Part shown: one piece after another, positions 38,057 to 46,334 of the stretch
Position numbering within the stretch: position 1 is the stretch's first letter
Layout: each line of letters begins with the position of its first letter
From: Hyphomicrobium sulfonivorans
Lineage (GTDB): Bacteria > Pseudomonadota > Alphaproteobacteria > Rhizobiales > Hyphomicrobiaceae
Direction: 5' to 3'
NCBI RefSeq assembly: GCF_013306565.1
Contig: NZ_PZPO01000005.1
Coordinates: forward strand, 310,001-374,000
DNA length: 64,000 nt
The notes under the pieces: generated by a model
The model's input: the letters and a program-made list of their open reading frames with translations, nothing else
What the model was told of the DNA's origin: nothing
The model's database searches: none
Made by a program: the position numbers and the translations under genes

Positions 38057-38826
38057 GGCAAATCCTCCGCAGATATTGCAGCGGCAATTTCTTCTGTTGG
38101 CAGAGCGAAGTGTTCGATGCGGCTTTCGCCGGCATGCACGCCGGCAACCCAGTCGCGCACATCCGCCAGTAGTCTTGATTGGCGCTGCATATCGTCGGAG
38201 CATTCTGACGGTGGAACTGCGAAGCGCACCTTTTGCTTGCCATCCCCATGCTGGGTGCGCGGAATATCTGGTCGTGCAAGTGGAGCCAGCTTCAGCGCGA
38301 CAAGAATATTGTCGGCTTGAAGCGCTGGCTCAGCGAGCACCGGCCGCGACGGCAGGCAGGCCTTGCGACCGATGAATAAAGGCCGGGCCGGCGCGCGTAG
38401 AGCGGCCTCTATCGTCGCAAGTGTTGGGTCTTCTTCAGGTGGATCGAGGCGTAGAGCTACAGTGACAAAGGCGTCGGCCCGATAATGTCGTTGGCGGATG
38501 TGAGGAGATTTGTACGTGTTCGCACCGCCAGCCCGCCCTTCGGGCAACCCGCGTGTCGTCCAGGCCTTGTCGTTGCCGCCAAGTTGCGCCGTCTGGAAAT
38601 CGCGCAAAGCAGTGCCTGGACGGTCGAGCCGGGCGCCCACGACAAGGCGGTCCTGCAGGCGCTGATGCCGCTCGCGTTCGCCGCGCTGCCAGCCCAGTGC
38701 GTTGGCGATCAGCCCGGTCACCATGGAGCGGATCGGCAAATCAAGTGTGGGGCCGTTGGCGTCAATCATGGTGCCGCCAAAGGCCATCAGCGGCGCTTCG
38801 AGACGCAGAATCAGGTGTTGTGGCAT
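38053..38826 (-). CDS. cas5e: Cas5e (CasD) Cascade subunit
   Basis: A 257-residue RAMP protein: LILRLEAPLMAFGGTMIDAN at the N terminus, PTLDLPIRSMVTGLIANALG, and a GLPEGRAGGANTYKSPHIR segment with PLFIGRKACLPSRPV, all Cas5e features. It binds the 5' handle of the crRNA inside Cascade. Three bases from cas7e. Intact. Confidence 0.92.
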   Translation of the reverse strand: MPQHLILRLEAPLMAFGGTMIDANGPTLDLPIRSMVTGLIANALGWQRGERERHQRLQDRLVVGARLDRPGTALRDFQTAQLGGNDKAWTTRGLPEGRAGGANTYKSPHIRQRHYRADAFVTVALRLDPPEEDPTLATIEAALRAPARPLFIGRKACLPSRPVLAEPALQADNILVALKLAPLARPDIPRTQHGDGKQKVRFAVPPSECSDDMQRQSRLLADVRDWVAGVHAGESRIEHFALPTEEIAAAISAEDLP

Positions 38827-38829
38827 AGC

Positions 38830-40005
38830 TTAAGCCTGACCGACAACAAGATCACGCGCCCAGGAAGCCAGATCATCCATCGATTTGAGAGTTGAGCCGG
38901 GCACCTCGGCGGCATCGATGGACAGGTGCGCGCGTGCGGGCGGGTTGCCGTAGGCGCGGTCTATCTTGGTCAGATATTGCCCCATAGCGCCGACGGCCGC
39001 TTCGGTGAAGGCTTTGCAGGGCGTCCGGTAGGCATTGGCAAGCGTGCGCGGCTGGGTATTGCCAGCCTCGATGAGCATCAGATCTGCGTAAGCATACGGA
39101 GCAGTCGAGCCTTTCTTGGCGCCGGGGGAAACGGTAGCGATGAGATGGACCAGGTGTTCGACAACCCTGCCGGCGAGTGCAGCGTCATCTCCCAGGTTGG
39201 AAACCAGCAGCGGAACATCGACGACGACGTAGCCGTAAAACAAACCTGCGGTCAGCTCTGTATCGAACAGGCCGCCGGCGCCGGATTCACCATCGGCGCT
39301 TTTGAGATCGTCCACCACGGTGAAATAATCCGGTTCAGCGGCCTCCGCATGCACCGTGAACGCGTGCGCAACATGGATCGCTGCGTCCGTGTTGGCATCA
39401 GGATCCGATGTCACCATGCGTCCGAACAGGGCGGCTTCGAGACCGGCCTCTATGACCCCGCGACGGTCTTTGAGCATTGCCTTGAGGTTGTTCTGTTCGC
39501 CCTTCTTGAACCAGGCCTCGATGGCCGCATCGACCTTTCCAGCCGTGTCGGCTGCCGGATCCGCGAGGATGGTGCGCACGCGCTCTATCAAGTATGCAAT
39601 TTCAACATCGCCGATTAATAGTGCCTGACGGTCCTTGATCGCCGGCGCCTCCTTTTTGCCGGGCGTGTAGAGCAGTCGCGTGATGGCCGCGATAGCGGCT
39701 TCGCGGGTTTCCTCCGTGCCGAGGTCTGCCAGTGCCGGCTTGATTTTCCGTTCCGGAATCTCGCGAGACCGAACGGCCATCGGCGCACCGATGCTTTGTA
39801 GCGACCATGGCTCACGCTTGATGTCGGCGTCGGTTTCGCCCGGCTTGCGCCAATGGCGTTTCAGGCATTGCGACGAGATGCGTGTGCGGCTGGTGTTTTC
39901 TCCGAAGGGCAAGCGTTTTGCCAGCCCGCTGTCGTCGCGATTGAGCAGCGTTGCGGGATAGGAGGTTAGGAAATGGATCTGCAGGAAGCGCGGCGCGGGG
40001 CTCAT
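38830..40005 (-). CDS. cas7e: Cas7e (CasC/Cse4) Cascade backbone subunit
   Basis: A 391-residue protein beginning with FLQIHFLTSYPATLLNRDD and SGLAKRLPFGENTSRTRISS, then QCLKRHWR, the Cas7e signature. Later VVVDVPLLVSNLG and GAKKGSTAPYAYADLML also fit. Six copies form the crRNA-binding backbone of Cascade. It lies 58 bases after cse2 and three before cas5e. Intact. Confidence 0.95.
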   Translation of the reverse strand: MSPAPRFLQIHFLTSYPATLLNRDDSGLAKRLPFGENTSRTRISSQCLKRHWRKPGETDADIKREPWSLQSIGAPMAVRSREIPERKIKPALADLGTEETREAAIAAITRLLYTPGKKEAPAIKDRQALLIGDVEIAYLIERVRTILADPAADTAGKVDAAIEAWFKKGEQNNLKAMLKDRRGVIEAGLEAALFGRMVTSDPDANTDAAIHVAHAFTVHAEAAEPDYFTVVDDLKSADGESGAGGLFDTELTAGLFYGYVVVDVPLLVSNLGDDAALAGRVVEHLVHLIATVSPGAKKGSTAPYAYADLMLIEAGNTQPRTLANAYRTPCKAFTEAAVGAMGQYLTKIDRAYGNPPARAHLSIDAAEVPGSTLKSMDDLASWARDLVVGQA

Positions 40006-40063
40006 CGAATGATCAATCCTTCATGGCCAATAACGGTTGAAAAAATACGGGGCAGGCAGGAGT

Positions 40064-40618
40064 TCAGATCGGTGTTCCGATGGCGGACGAATTGCTGTTC
40101 GCGCGCAGATAAGATTGCGCTATGCCGATACGAACGTCGTCTGTTTGGGGATCTGTGTCGTACAGGACCATCAGGCAAAGATCGCGGTATGGCAGATATT
40201 CGTGGCTTCGAGCGATGCGCACGGCGGTGCGCTGCGCAAGGTCGTAGAGGGCAGGTCCACGCGCATGCAGCAGCATGTCGAGCCTTTGCTCACTGAGGCC
40301 AATGTCTTTGAGCGTTCTCCCTAAGCCGGACGCGCGCAATGCATCTGGCCGCTGCGCCATGATTGCGACAGCGCGCGCCCAGCGGCGGACGGTTTCAGGC
40401 CCCATCTCAGGCGCGTTGGCGCGGGACATGATGCGGTAGAACGCTGCCGGTGGAACGGCATAGCCGTTCATTCTGCGCAGGGCGGCCAGATCGCCCGTGG
40501 CTGCGGCAGCGTTGAGCCGGCGAAATTCGGTCGCGATGCGTTCGAGCAGGGGCGGCTGCTTGCCAGCTTCGCTTGTCGATGACGACTGCGTTTCATCGTC
40601 AATGATTTCGTCTGTCAT
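40064..40618 (-). CDS. cse2: Cse2 (CasB) small Cascade subunit
   Basis: A 184-residue helical basic protein: DLAALRRMNGYAVPPAAFYR near residue 44, RWARAVAIMAQRPDAL, GRTLKDIGLSEQRLDMLLHA and LPYRDLCLMVLYD match the Cse2 family. It dimerises along Cascade and stabilises the R-loop. The start overlaps the cse1 stop by four bases. Intact. Confidence 0.92.
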   Translation of the reverse strand: MTDEIIDDETQSSSTSEAGKQPPLLERIATEFRRLNAAAATGDLAALRRMNGYAVPPAAFYRIMSRANAPEMGPETVRRWARAVAIMAQRPDALRASGLGRTLKDIGLSEQRLDMLLHARGPALYDLAQRTAVRIARSHEYLPYRDLCLMVLYDTDPQTDDVRIGIAQSYLRANSNSSAIGTPI

Positions 40619-42227
40619 GCTGCTGGTTTCCGTTTCAGGAGATCGGGAAATGCTCCGAGGATTGCGCCATCAAGTTTAGCTTTCGCGGCACCACGGGCCC
40701 GATAGCAACGCACGCCGCTGAATGGCGACCCGACCTCGGCTGCGGCGAGTGCGTTGCGCGCGCTTGGCCAGAGGCACTCTTCAATCCAGCGCCTGCGGCA
40801 TTCGTTGGCCGCAGCCGAACCTGTCGGCTCGGCAACCTCATCAAACAGGTGGTCGAAAAAGTCTTCATCAACGGCACTCTCGAACTGATCGACAGACGTT
40901 TCCGCTTTCGCTTTGGCCTTCGGATCCTTGAAATCGATGTTCTCAGCAGCTGCCTGATAGAGCGCGAAGAGCGCTGGCCTCAGAGCTGTCGAAACTATTT
41001 TGGAGACGGCAGAAACGCGTTGGCTGGCAACTTGCGCCATATCGCTGTCGCCGCTCGAAGCTTTCCGCATGAAAGCCGGCCGCAGCCGCTCGGGGATGGC
41101 GATGCGTCGTTCGTGATAGCCTTGCGTCTCGCCTTGCCCCCGTACGACTGCGGCAAAGACCATCTGCATGGGGCCGTTTGTGTCGGCGTCGAAAACTGTT
41201 TGCAGCGGTGCTGGAATGAACCTCTGGCCATCGAGCAGGTTCACGATGCGGCGATAGTGAAAACCCGAGCCATCCAGCGTCAGGGGCTTGCCGCTATCCT
41301 TCTCGATTGGAGTCCACGGATCGCCGGTGGGCAGCGTGAAGTCTTTGCCCTGATGTTTGGCTTTGGGTTGGTTGATGCGCGCCGCGTCGCTCGAGCCGCG
41401 CTGCGCCACAATGCGGTTGTTTTCATTTTGCAACCGCACCCGACGGCAGATCTCGACGTAATAGGGGTCGAGCTGTCGAGGATCGAAAGAGGTTTGGCCA
41501 TCCCAAGGCTCAAGCCACAACAGCCGGCATCCGCCCGCTGGTTTGTGGAGCGTGTCATCTGCAATGATCTCGGCACGGTGATCAACAAGCCTGCGAATGT
41601 CGCGCGCAATGTGCGCACCCCAGCCGCCCGTGGCGGGGGCCAGGCCGATGAAGGGACGTGACGCAACCCTCCGTTCATGCGCGAAATGCCGTAGTTGCCG
41701 CGTCCAAGAAACCCTTCGAAGGTCTGAAGCGCGATCAGCGCATACAACCATTGCTCAGCGGCTGCGCGCTCCAGCCGAGCGGCCTTCAGGTCGTGGTTCT
41801 TCGAGGTTACGAGCATGTCGAGCGCGTCCGGCGTAACCTCTATTTCTTTCAGCGCCTCCCATGTGCCTTCCGGAATAGGCGGTTGCAGCAAAGCCGGCTT
41901 GGAAAGGTCATCCACAACAAGAGCCCACGGCTCCTCATTCGGAAAATCTGGCGTCAGGCCGCGCAACAAATCGCGCCAATTGGCTGCATCACGCGGCAGT
42001 GTGCTCTCGCCTGCGGCCAACAATGCCATGGCGCCGACCTGGGCAAGAAAGCAATGCAGCGGGTAGCGCTGGTGGGGCCGGAGGGCCGGCAGGCTTTCGA
42101 TTTCATCGGCAATCAGAAGGGCGAGTAACTGGGGCAGGGTAACCGACTGGATCTCGCGATCCCGACCGCAGGCCCGGATAACGTTGTCGCTAAGCAGGTT
42201 GCCGAAAATTCCCCTTTTCTCATCCAT
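40615..42227 (-). pseudogene. cse1: Cse1 (CasA/Cas8e) large Cascade subunit, split by a frameshift
   Basis: The first frame (from ATG 42227, MDEKRGIFGNLLSDN) runs through the Cse1 N-terminal half to LGRGNYGISRMNGG, then goes out of frame near 41664-41675. The rest of Cse1 (ASRPFIGLAPATGGWGAHIA, LLWLEPWDG, YVEICRRVRL, and the C-terminal helical bundle to residue AA at 40615) continues in another frame. One missing base in the run of G/A bases after ATGAAC explains it. Cse1 recognises the PAM and recruits Cas3, so a real lesion would abolish interference. A sequencing or assembly error is the simple alternative. Neighbouring genes are intact and spaced normally. Confidence 0.88.
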
Positions 42228-42303
42228 GCGGCCCCCAGGACATAATCTTGTTGTGCTCACTAGAGGAGATTGGATAGTACAACGTGCGCGGGATCAAGAA
42301 CAA

Positions 42304-44904
42304 ATGATAAACAAACTGTGGGCAAAGCTCGAAAGAGCAGAGACGGATTTTCCTGGGCGAAAGTGGCTGTCGCTGGTCGATCACTCAGCAGATGTGGCGG
42401 CGGTCTTCGAAGCGGTGCTGCAGGTTCCGCTCGTCACGCGTCGCCTTGCAGCGCTCGCGGGCCAACGTGACTTCCCCCCGATCTGGCGATCGAGGCTCTG
42501 CGCCCACGTGGCACTGCACGACTTCGGCAAGGCCAACCACGGTTTCCAGGCCCGGCGCGATCCAAAGGCGCCCCCGGTGGGACACGTTCTGCCCGGGCTT
42601 GGGCTGCTCTATTCAAATTCCCAGCCCGGTCTGGCCTCGCGCCTCGCCGCAACACTGATGTGCGCGGAATTTGCCGCGTGGGGTGCGTGGGAATCCGCGA
42701 CCCGCGCCGTGGCCGCGCATCATGGCCGCCCGATTTCGCAGCAACTAATCGACGGTGACAGTCAGAACCACGTCGCCACGCTGTGGACCCCGCGTGCCAA
42801 CTACGATCCGATTGCCGCGCTTGCGCCGCTGGCGCAGGCCATCCGCAACGACTGGTTTCCTGAAGCGTTCGACATCGACGATCTGCCGCTGCCGGATGCG
42901 CCGCGCTTCTGGCATGCAGTGTCCGGGTTTGTGATGCTGGCGGATTGGATCGGCTCCGATGCCAATGCATTTCCGCTCTACATCGAACCCGCGACGGACC
43001 GCATGGCGCGCATCGCAAACGCGCGCGCGACAGCGCCGCAGCTTCTCGCAGTATACGGTTTCGATCCTGCCGCCAAGCGCAAAGCACTGCCTGCCGTGTC
43101 GTTCGCAAGTGTATCGGAACACGAGCCGCGTCCCATTCAGAAAGCGGTTGGCGATGTTGACGGGCAGGTTGTCATTCTTGAAGCCGAGACCGGCTCCGGC
43201 AAGACTGAGGCCGCGCTTTACCGCTTTGCGCGCCTGTTCGAACGCGGCGAGGTCGATGGACTCTACTTCGCGTTGCCGACGCGCGTGGCTGCAAAAAGTA
43301 TAGAAGAACGCATCCGAGAAGCAGTACAGCGCATCTTTCCGAGCGGTGCTCGTCCCTGCGTTATTCTGGCCGTACCCGGCTACGCCAAATCGGACGGCGT
43401 CGGCTATAAGACGTTGCCTGATTTTGATGTGCAGTGGGACGACGGCCCTGATGCAAATTTGCGGCGAGAACGTTGGGCTGCTGAACATCCAAAAAGGTTT
43501 CTTGCCGGCTCCATCTCGGTCGGGACCATAGATCAAGCGCTGCTCGGCGCAATCCAGGCACGGCACGCGCACATGCGCTCGTCCAGCCTGCTTCGGCATC
43601 TGCTCGTCGTGGACGAAGTACATGCCTCAGACGTCTACATGGAGCGGCTGCTTGTATCGCTATTAGACCAGCACGCCAGCGCGGGCGGGCACGCACTGTT
43701 GCTATCGGCAACGCTTGGCTCCACCGCGCGCCATAGACTTCTCGGGCTGACGCCTAACGACGACCAGCCGTTGGCCGAGCTCTCGAGTGCTCACTACCCG
43801 GCGATCTCGACTTCACAGGATCCAGAGCCAAAACACTTCGACGGCTCTGGCCGGACAAAGCAGATTACACTTAACCTCGATCCGCGTATTGGCGACCCGG
43901 TGGCGATTGCGCGCCTCGCACTGGAAGCAGCTGAGCAAGGCGCCAAGGTACTCGTTATTCGCAATCTTCAGCACGCCGCCGTCGCGACCGCCGAGGCGTT
44001 GTTTGCACTCGCACCGAACCATCCGGCGCTCTTTCGGTGTGAGGGCGTGCCGACGCTGCACCACGGTCGCTTCGCGCGCGAGGATCGCGAACTGCTCGAT
44101 GCAGTCATCGGCGCACAAATGTATGCGGAACGAGGCACGAAGGGGCTGGTGCTGATCGGAACACAGACGCTGGAGCAAAGCCTCGACATCTGTGCCGATT
44201 TCATGATCACCGATCTGTGCCCCGCCGACGTATTGCTGCAGCGTATCGGTCGCCTGCACCGCCATGCCAAGAACGCTCGGCCTGCAGGTTTCGAGGCGCC
44301 ACGACTCGTTGTGCTCAGTCCCGATGATCTGGCACCGCTGCTTTCTAAGGCGCAGTTCGGAATGGGGGGCGACCATGGTCCCTATCGCGATCTGGTCATG
44401 CTAGAGGCGACCCGGCGTCTGGTTCGCGACAACTCCACCTGGACGATACCGCAGATGAACCGAACGCTTGTGGAGCAGGCAACCCATCCTCACGCGCTCG
44501 AAGCCCTGACCTGCGAGCTTGAGAAGGTGAACCCTGCGTGGCGCGGCGCGCGTGAACGGAGCGACGGGCAGAAGGCGGCCGATACCTATCTCGCCCAACA
44601 CGTATTGCTGCCTTGGAAGCGGTGTTTCTCTGGCCAGATAGATCTCGCGTTTCCATTGGATGAACGAATTGGGACACGCCTCGGCGCTGACGACGTTCTG
44701 GTCGCTATGCCTGAGGGTACGATAGGGCCGTTTGGCCACGAAATTCGCGTCCTGACCATACCCAGTCGCTGGCTGCCTGGCGTTGATCTGAGCGCCGAGT
44801 TGATTCCGCAGATGGCGCTGGAGGACAGTGCCGCGCTCACAATTAATCTGGGCGGTCATCGGTTTTGCTACGACGCGCTCGGCCTTCGGAAGCTAAAGCC
44901 GTAA
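42304..44904 (+). CDS. cas3: Cas3 nuclease-helicase (HD + SF2), type I-E
   Basis: An 866-residue protein. HD nuclease domain: VDHSADVAAVF near residue 22, ALHDFGKANHGF around residue 69, and AAHHGRP around residue 137. SF2 helicase: Walker A AETGSGKTEAAL around residue 296, DEVHASD (motif II) around residue 437, LLLSATLGSTAR (motif III) and QRIGRLHRHAK (motif VI). It degrades target DNA recruited by Cascade. It is divergent from cse1 with a 76-base gap. ATG at 42304 starts the HD domain; a longer in-frame start lies inside cse1. Complete. Confidence 0.95.
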   Translation: MINKLWAKLERAETDFPGRKWLSLVDHSADVAAVFEAVLQVPLVTRRLAALAGQRDFPPIWRSRLCAHVALHDFGKANHGFQARRDPKAPPVGHVLPGLGLLYSNSQPGLASRLAATLMCAEFAAWGAWESATRAVAAHHGRPISQQLIDGDSQNHVATLWTPRANYDPIAALAPLAQAIRNDWFPEAFDIDDLPLPDAPRFWHAVSGFVMLADWIGSDANAFPLYIEPATDRMARIANARATAPQLLAVYGFDPAAKRKALPAVSFASVSEHEPRPIQKAVGDVDGQVVILEAETGSGKTEAALYRFARLFERGEVDGLYFALPTRVAAKSIEERIREAVQRIFPSGARPCVILAVPGYAKSDGVGYKTLPDFDVQWDDGPDANLRRERWAAEHPKRFLAGSISVGTIDQALLGAIQARHAHMRSSSLLRHLLVVDEVHASDVYMERLLVSLLDQHASAGGHALLLSATLGSTARHRLLGLTPNDDQPLAELSSAHYPAISTSQDPEPKHFDGSGRTKQITLNLDPRIGDPVAIARLALEAAEQGAKVLVIRNLQHAAVATAEALFALAPNHPALFRCEGVPTLHHGRFAREDRELLDAVIGAQMYAERGTKGLVLIGTQTLEQSLDICADFMITDLCPADVLLQRIGRLHRHAKNARPAGFEAPRLVVLSPDDLAPLLSKAQFGMGGDHGPYRDLVMLEATRRLVRDNSTWTIPQMNRTLVEQATHPHALEALTCELEKVNPAWRGARERSDGQKAADTYLAQHVLLPWKRCFSGQIDLAFPLDERIGTRLGADDVLVAMPEGTIGPFGHEIRVLTIPSRWLPGVDLSAELIPQMALEDSAALTINLGGHRFCYDALGLRKLKP

Positions 44905-45412
44905 ACGAATTGTTCCGTGGCGAAGGCGGTGGCCGACCGCAGGCTCTTCACTATCGGGTATCGCTTTCGTCCCCTCGACGGCAGTGTCGGTGATGTTGCC
45001 AAGGTTCTCGTGGTAGCAGGCGTGATTGTAGTGCTCGACGATGCGACGCACGGATCGTTCGAGATCGCCGGGTGGATGGTAGTTTTCCAGCAGGATGCGG
45101 TTCTTCAAGGTCTGGTACCAGCGCTCGATCTTGCCCTGGGTCTGGGGACGGTTGGGCGCACAGCGCACATGATCCATGCCGTAGCCTTCAAGCCATTCAG
45201 CAAGTTCAGCCGAGACGTCGCTCGAGCCGTTGTCGCTCAAGAGCCGCTGCTTGTGCGCGACACGAGGGCCGTCGCAGCCTGATGCTGCCAACGACAGTTG
45301 CAACGTATCGGTGACGTCTTCGGCACGCATCGTCGTACGCAGTTTCCAGGCGATGATATAGCGCGAGAAGTCATTAAGGATTGTCGACGTTTTGACGACT
45401 GGAGGATTTGGA
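44893..45412 (-). pseudogene. IS3-family transposase remnant (DDE catalytic core)
   Basis: The minus strand encodes TILNDFSRYIIAWKLRTT then MRAEDVTDTLQLSL, RLLSDNGSSDVSAELAEWL, and RPQTQGKIERWYQTLKNRIL, the rve integrase core of IS3-type transposases with the second Asp and the Glu of DDE. The N-terminal half, with the first Asp region, is missing beyond about 45400, and the C-terminal end goes out of frame after HYNHACYHENLGNIT. The fragment overlaps the last bases of cas3. No terminal inverted repeats seen. Confidence 0.8.
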
Positions 45413-45519
45413 TAGTGTCTTAATTTGAAATTCGACTGCCAATAATTTACATTCCCTGACGCAGGGGCAAAGTCGGAACATGGCTGTTCTCATTTAGCTC
45501 AGGCTTATGCGGAGGTCTT

Positions 45520-45834
45520 GTGGCAAGCGCTTTTTTTCATGGCACCGTTCACGAAGCGGCTGAAGATATTCAAGCAGCAGTGCGATCTAATCCGGAGGTT
45601 TTGACACTCTGGGAAAATCTCACTCCGCTCGGGCGTAACGAGTTCATTTGCTGGATCGACGACGCAAAACAGGCAACGACGCGCCAGCGTCGCATCGCGC
45701 GGGCCTGTGACGAACTGCTAGAGGGGAGTAAGCGGCCTTGCTGTTGGGCGGGTTGCATTCATCGCACCGACAAGGCGCCAAGCCGATGGCAACAGGCAGT
45801 GCTGATTGACAAGAAGGGAAAAGGCCGTCGATAG
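45520..45834 (+). CDS. YdeI/OmpD-associated-like small protein
   Basis: A 104-residue cytoplasmic protein with FWENL-like opening LTLWENLTPLGRNEFICWID, then DDAKQATTRQRRIARACDEL and RPCCWAGCIHRTDKAPSRWQ. This is the YdeI/OmpD-associated (bacteriocin-protection-like) family pattern. The start is GTG at 45520 with GGAGG five bases upstream. The family's molecular function is not established. It sits between IS and recombinase debris, so it may be cargo of a mobile element. Confidence 0.7.
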   Translation: MASAFFHGTVHEAAEDIQAAVRSNPEVLTLWENLTPLGRNEFICWIDDAKQATTRQRRIARACDELLEGSKRPCCWAGCIHRTDKAPSRWQQAVLIDKKGKGRR

Positions 45835-45880
45835 ATTGTCGCCGTTCCGGACCTAGTGCATGAGCCGACTTTGCGAGCAC

Positions 45881-46190
45881 TCATGCTTCATCGCTCTCTG
45901 TCAGCCTCTTGCTCAACCGTGCCAGCGTCGACCGTGAACACCCGGTTGCGTCGATGATGCTATTCCAGCTTCGACCGTCACGGAGCATGGCGAGAATAGC
46001 GGCGTTCCGCTTGGTGTCTTCGGGACGACTATCGGCCAGCAGCCGGAATAGCTCCGGTCGCTGAAGGGAAGCGCCGCTTTCGTTCTCAACGTAGGTGGCG
46101 GCAATGATCAGCCCCCGGTCGGCGGCAAAGGCTTCGCTGACGGTTGCCCTCCGAGGGCGTGGTTCATGAACCGTTCAAGCTCAGCGTCGA
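45881..46190 (-). pseudogene. Serine-recombinase remnant with internal deletion
   Basis: The minus strand reads SEAFAADRGLIIAATYVENE, then SGASLQRPELFRLLADSRPE, then jumps to RNAAILAMLRDGRSWNSII and ATGCSRSTLARLSKR. The first part is typical of the resolvase N-terminal domain and the last of its C-terminal HTH. The catalytic core between them, normally about 100 residues with VDRLSR, is gone and the N terminus with the catalytic serine is absent or out of frame. Upstream sequence to 46240 codes YWFSRDTDQAVQDHKEAQID in another frame. Confidence 0.5.
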
Positions 46191-46334
46191 TCTGAGCTTC
46201 CTTGTGGTCCTGCACGGCTTGGTCGGTGTCGCGTGAAAACCAGTAGGGCCTACGGCGCGTTCTGAAGGGGCACCCGAGACAGTGAACTAGCGTCGCCCGT
46301 CAACGGCCCTTGCCGAGCGCCTTACACGCGACCG

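Noticed and set aside
42184-42303. Longer cas3 N terminus starting at 42184
   Set aside because: Would overlap cse1 coding sequence and adds 40 residues without HD-domain similarity; ATG at 42304 fits the family start.
45398-45520. Terminal inverted repeats or target duplication for the IS3 remnant
   Set aside because: No matching ends were found on either side of the fragment.
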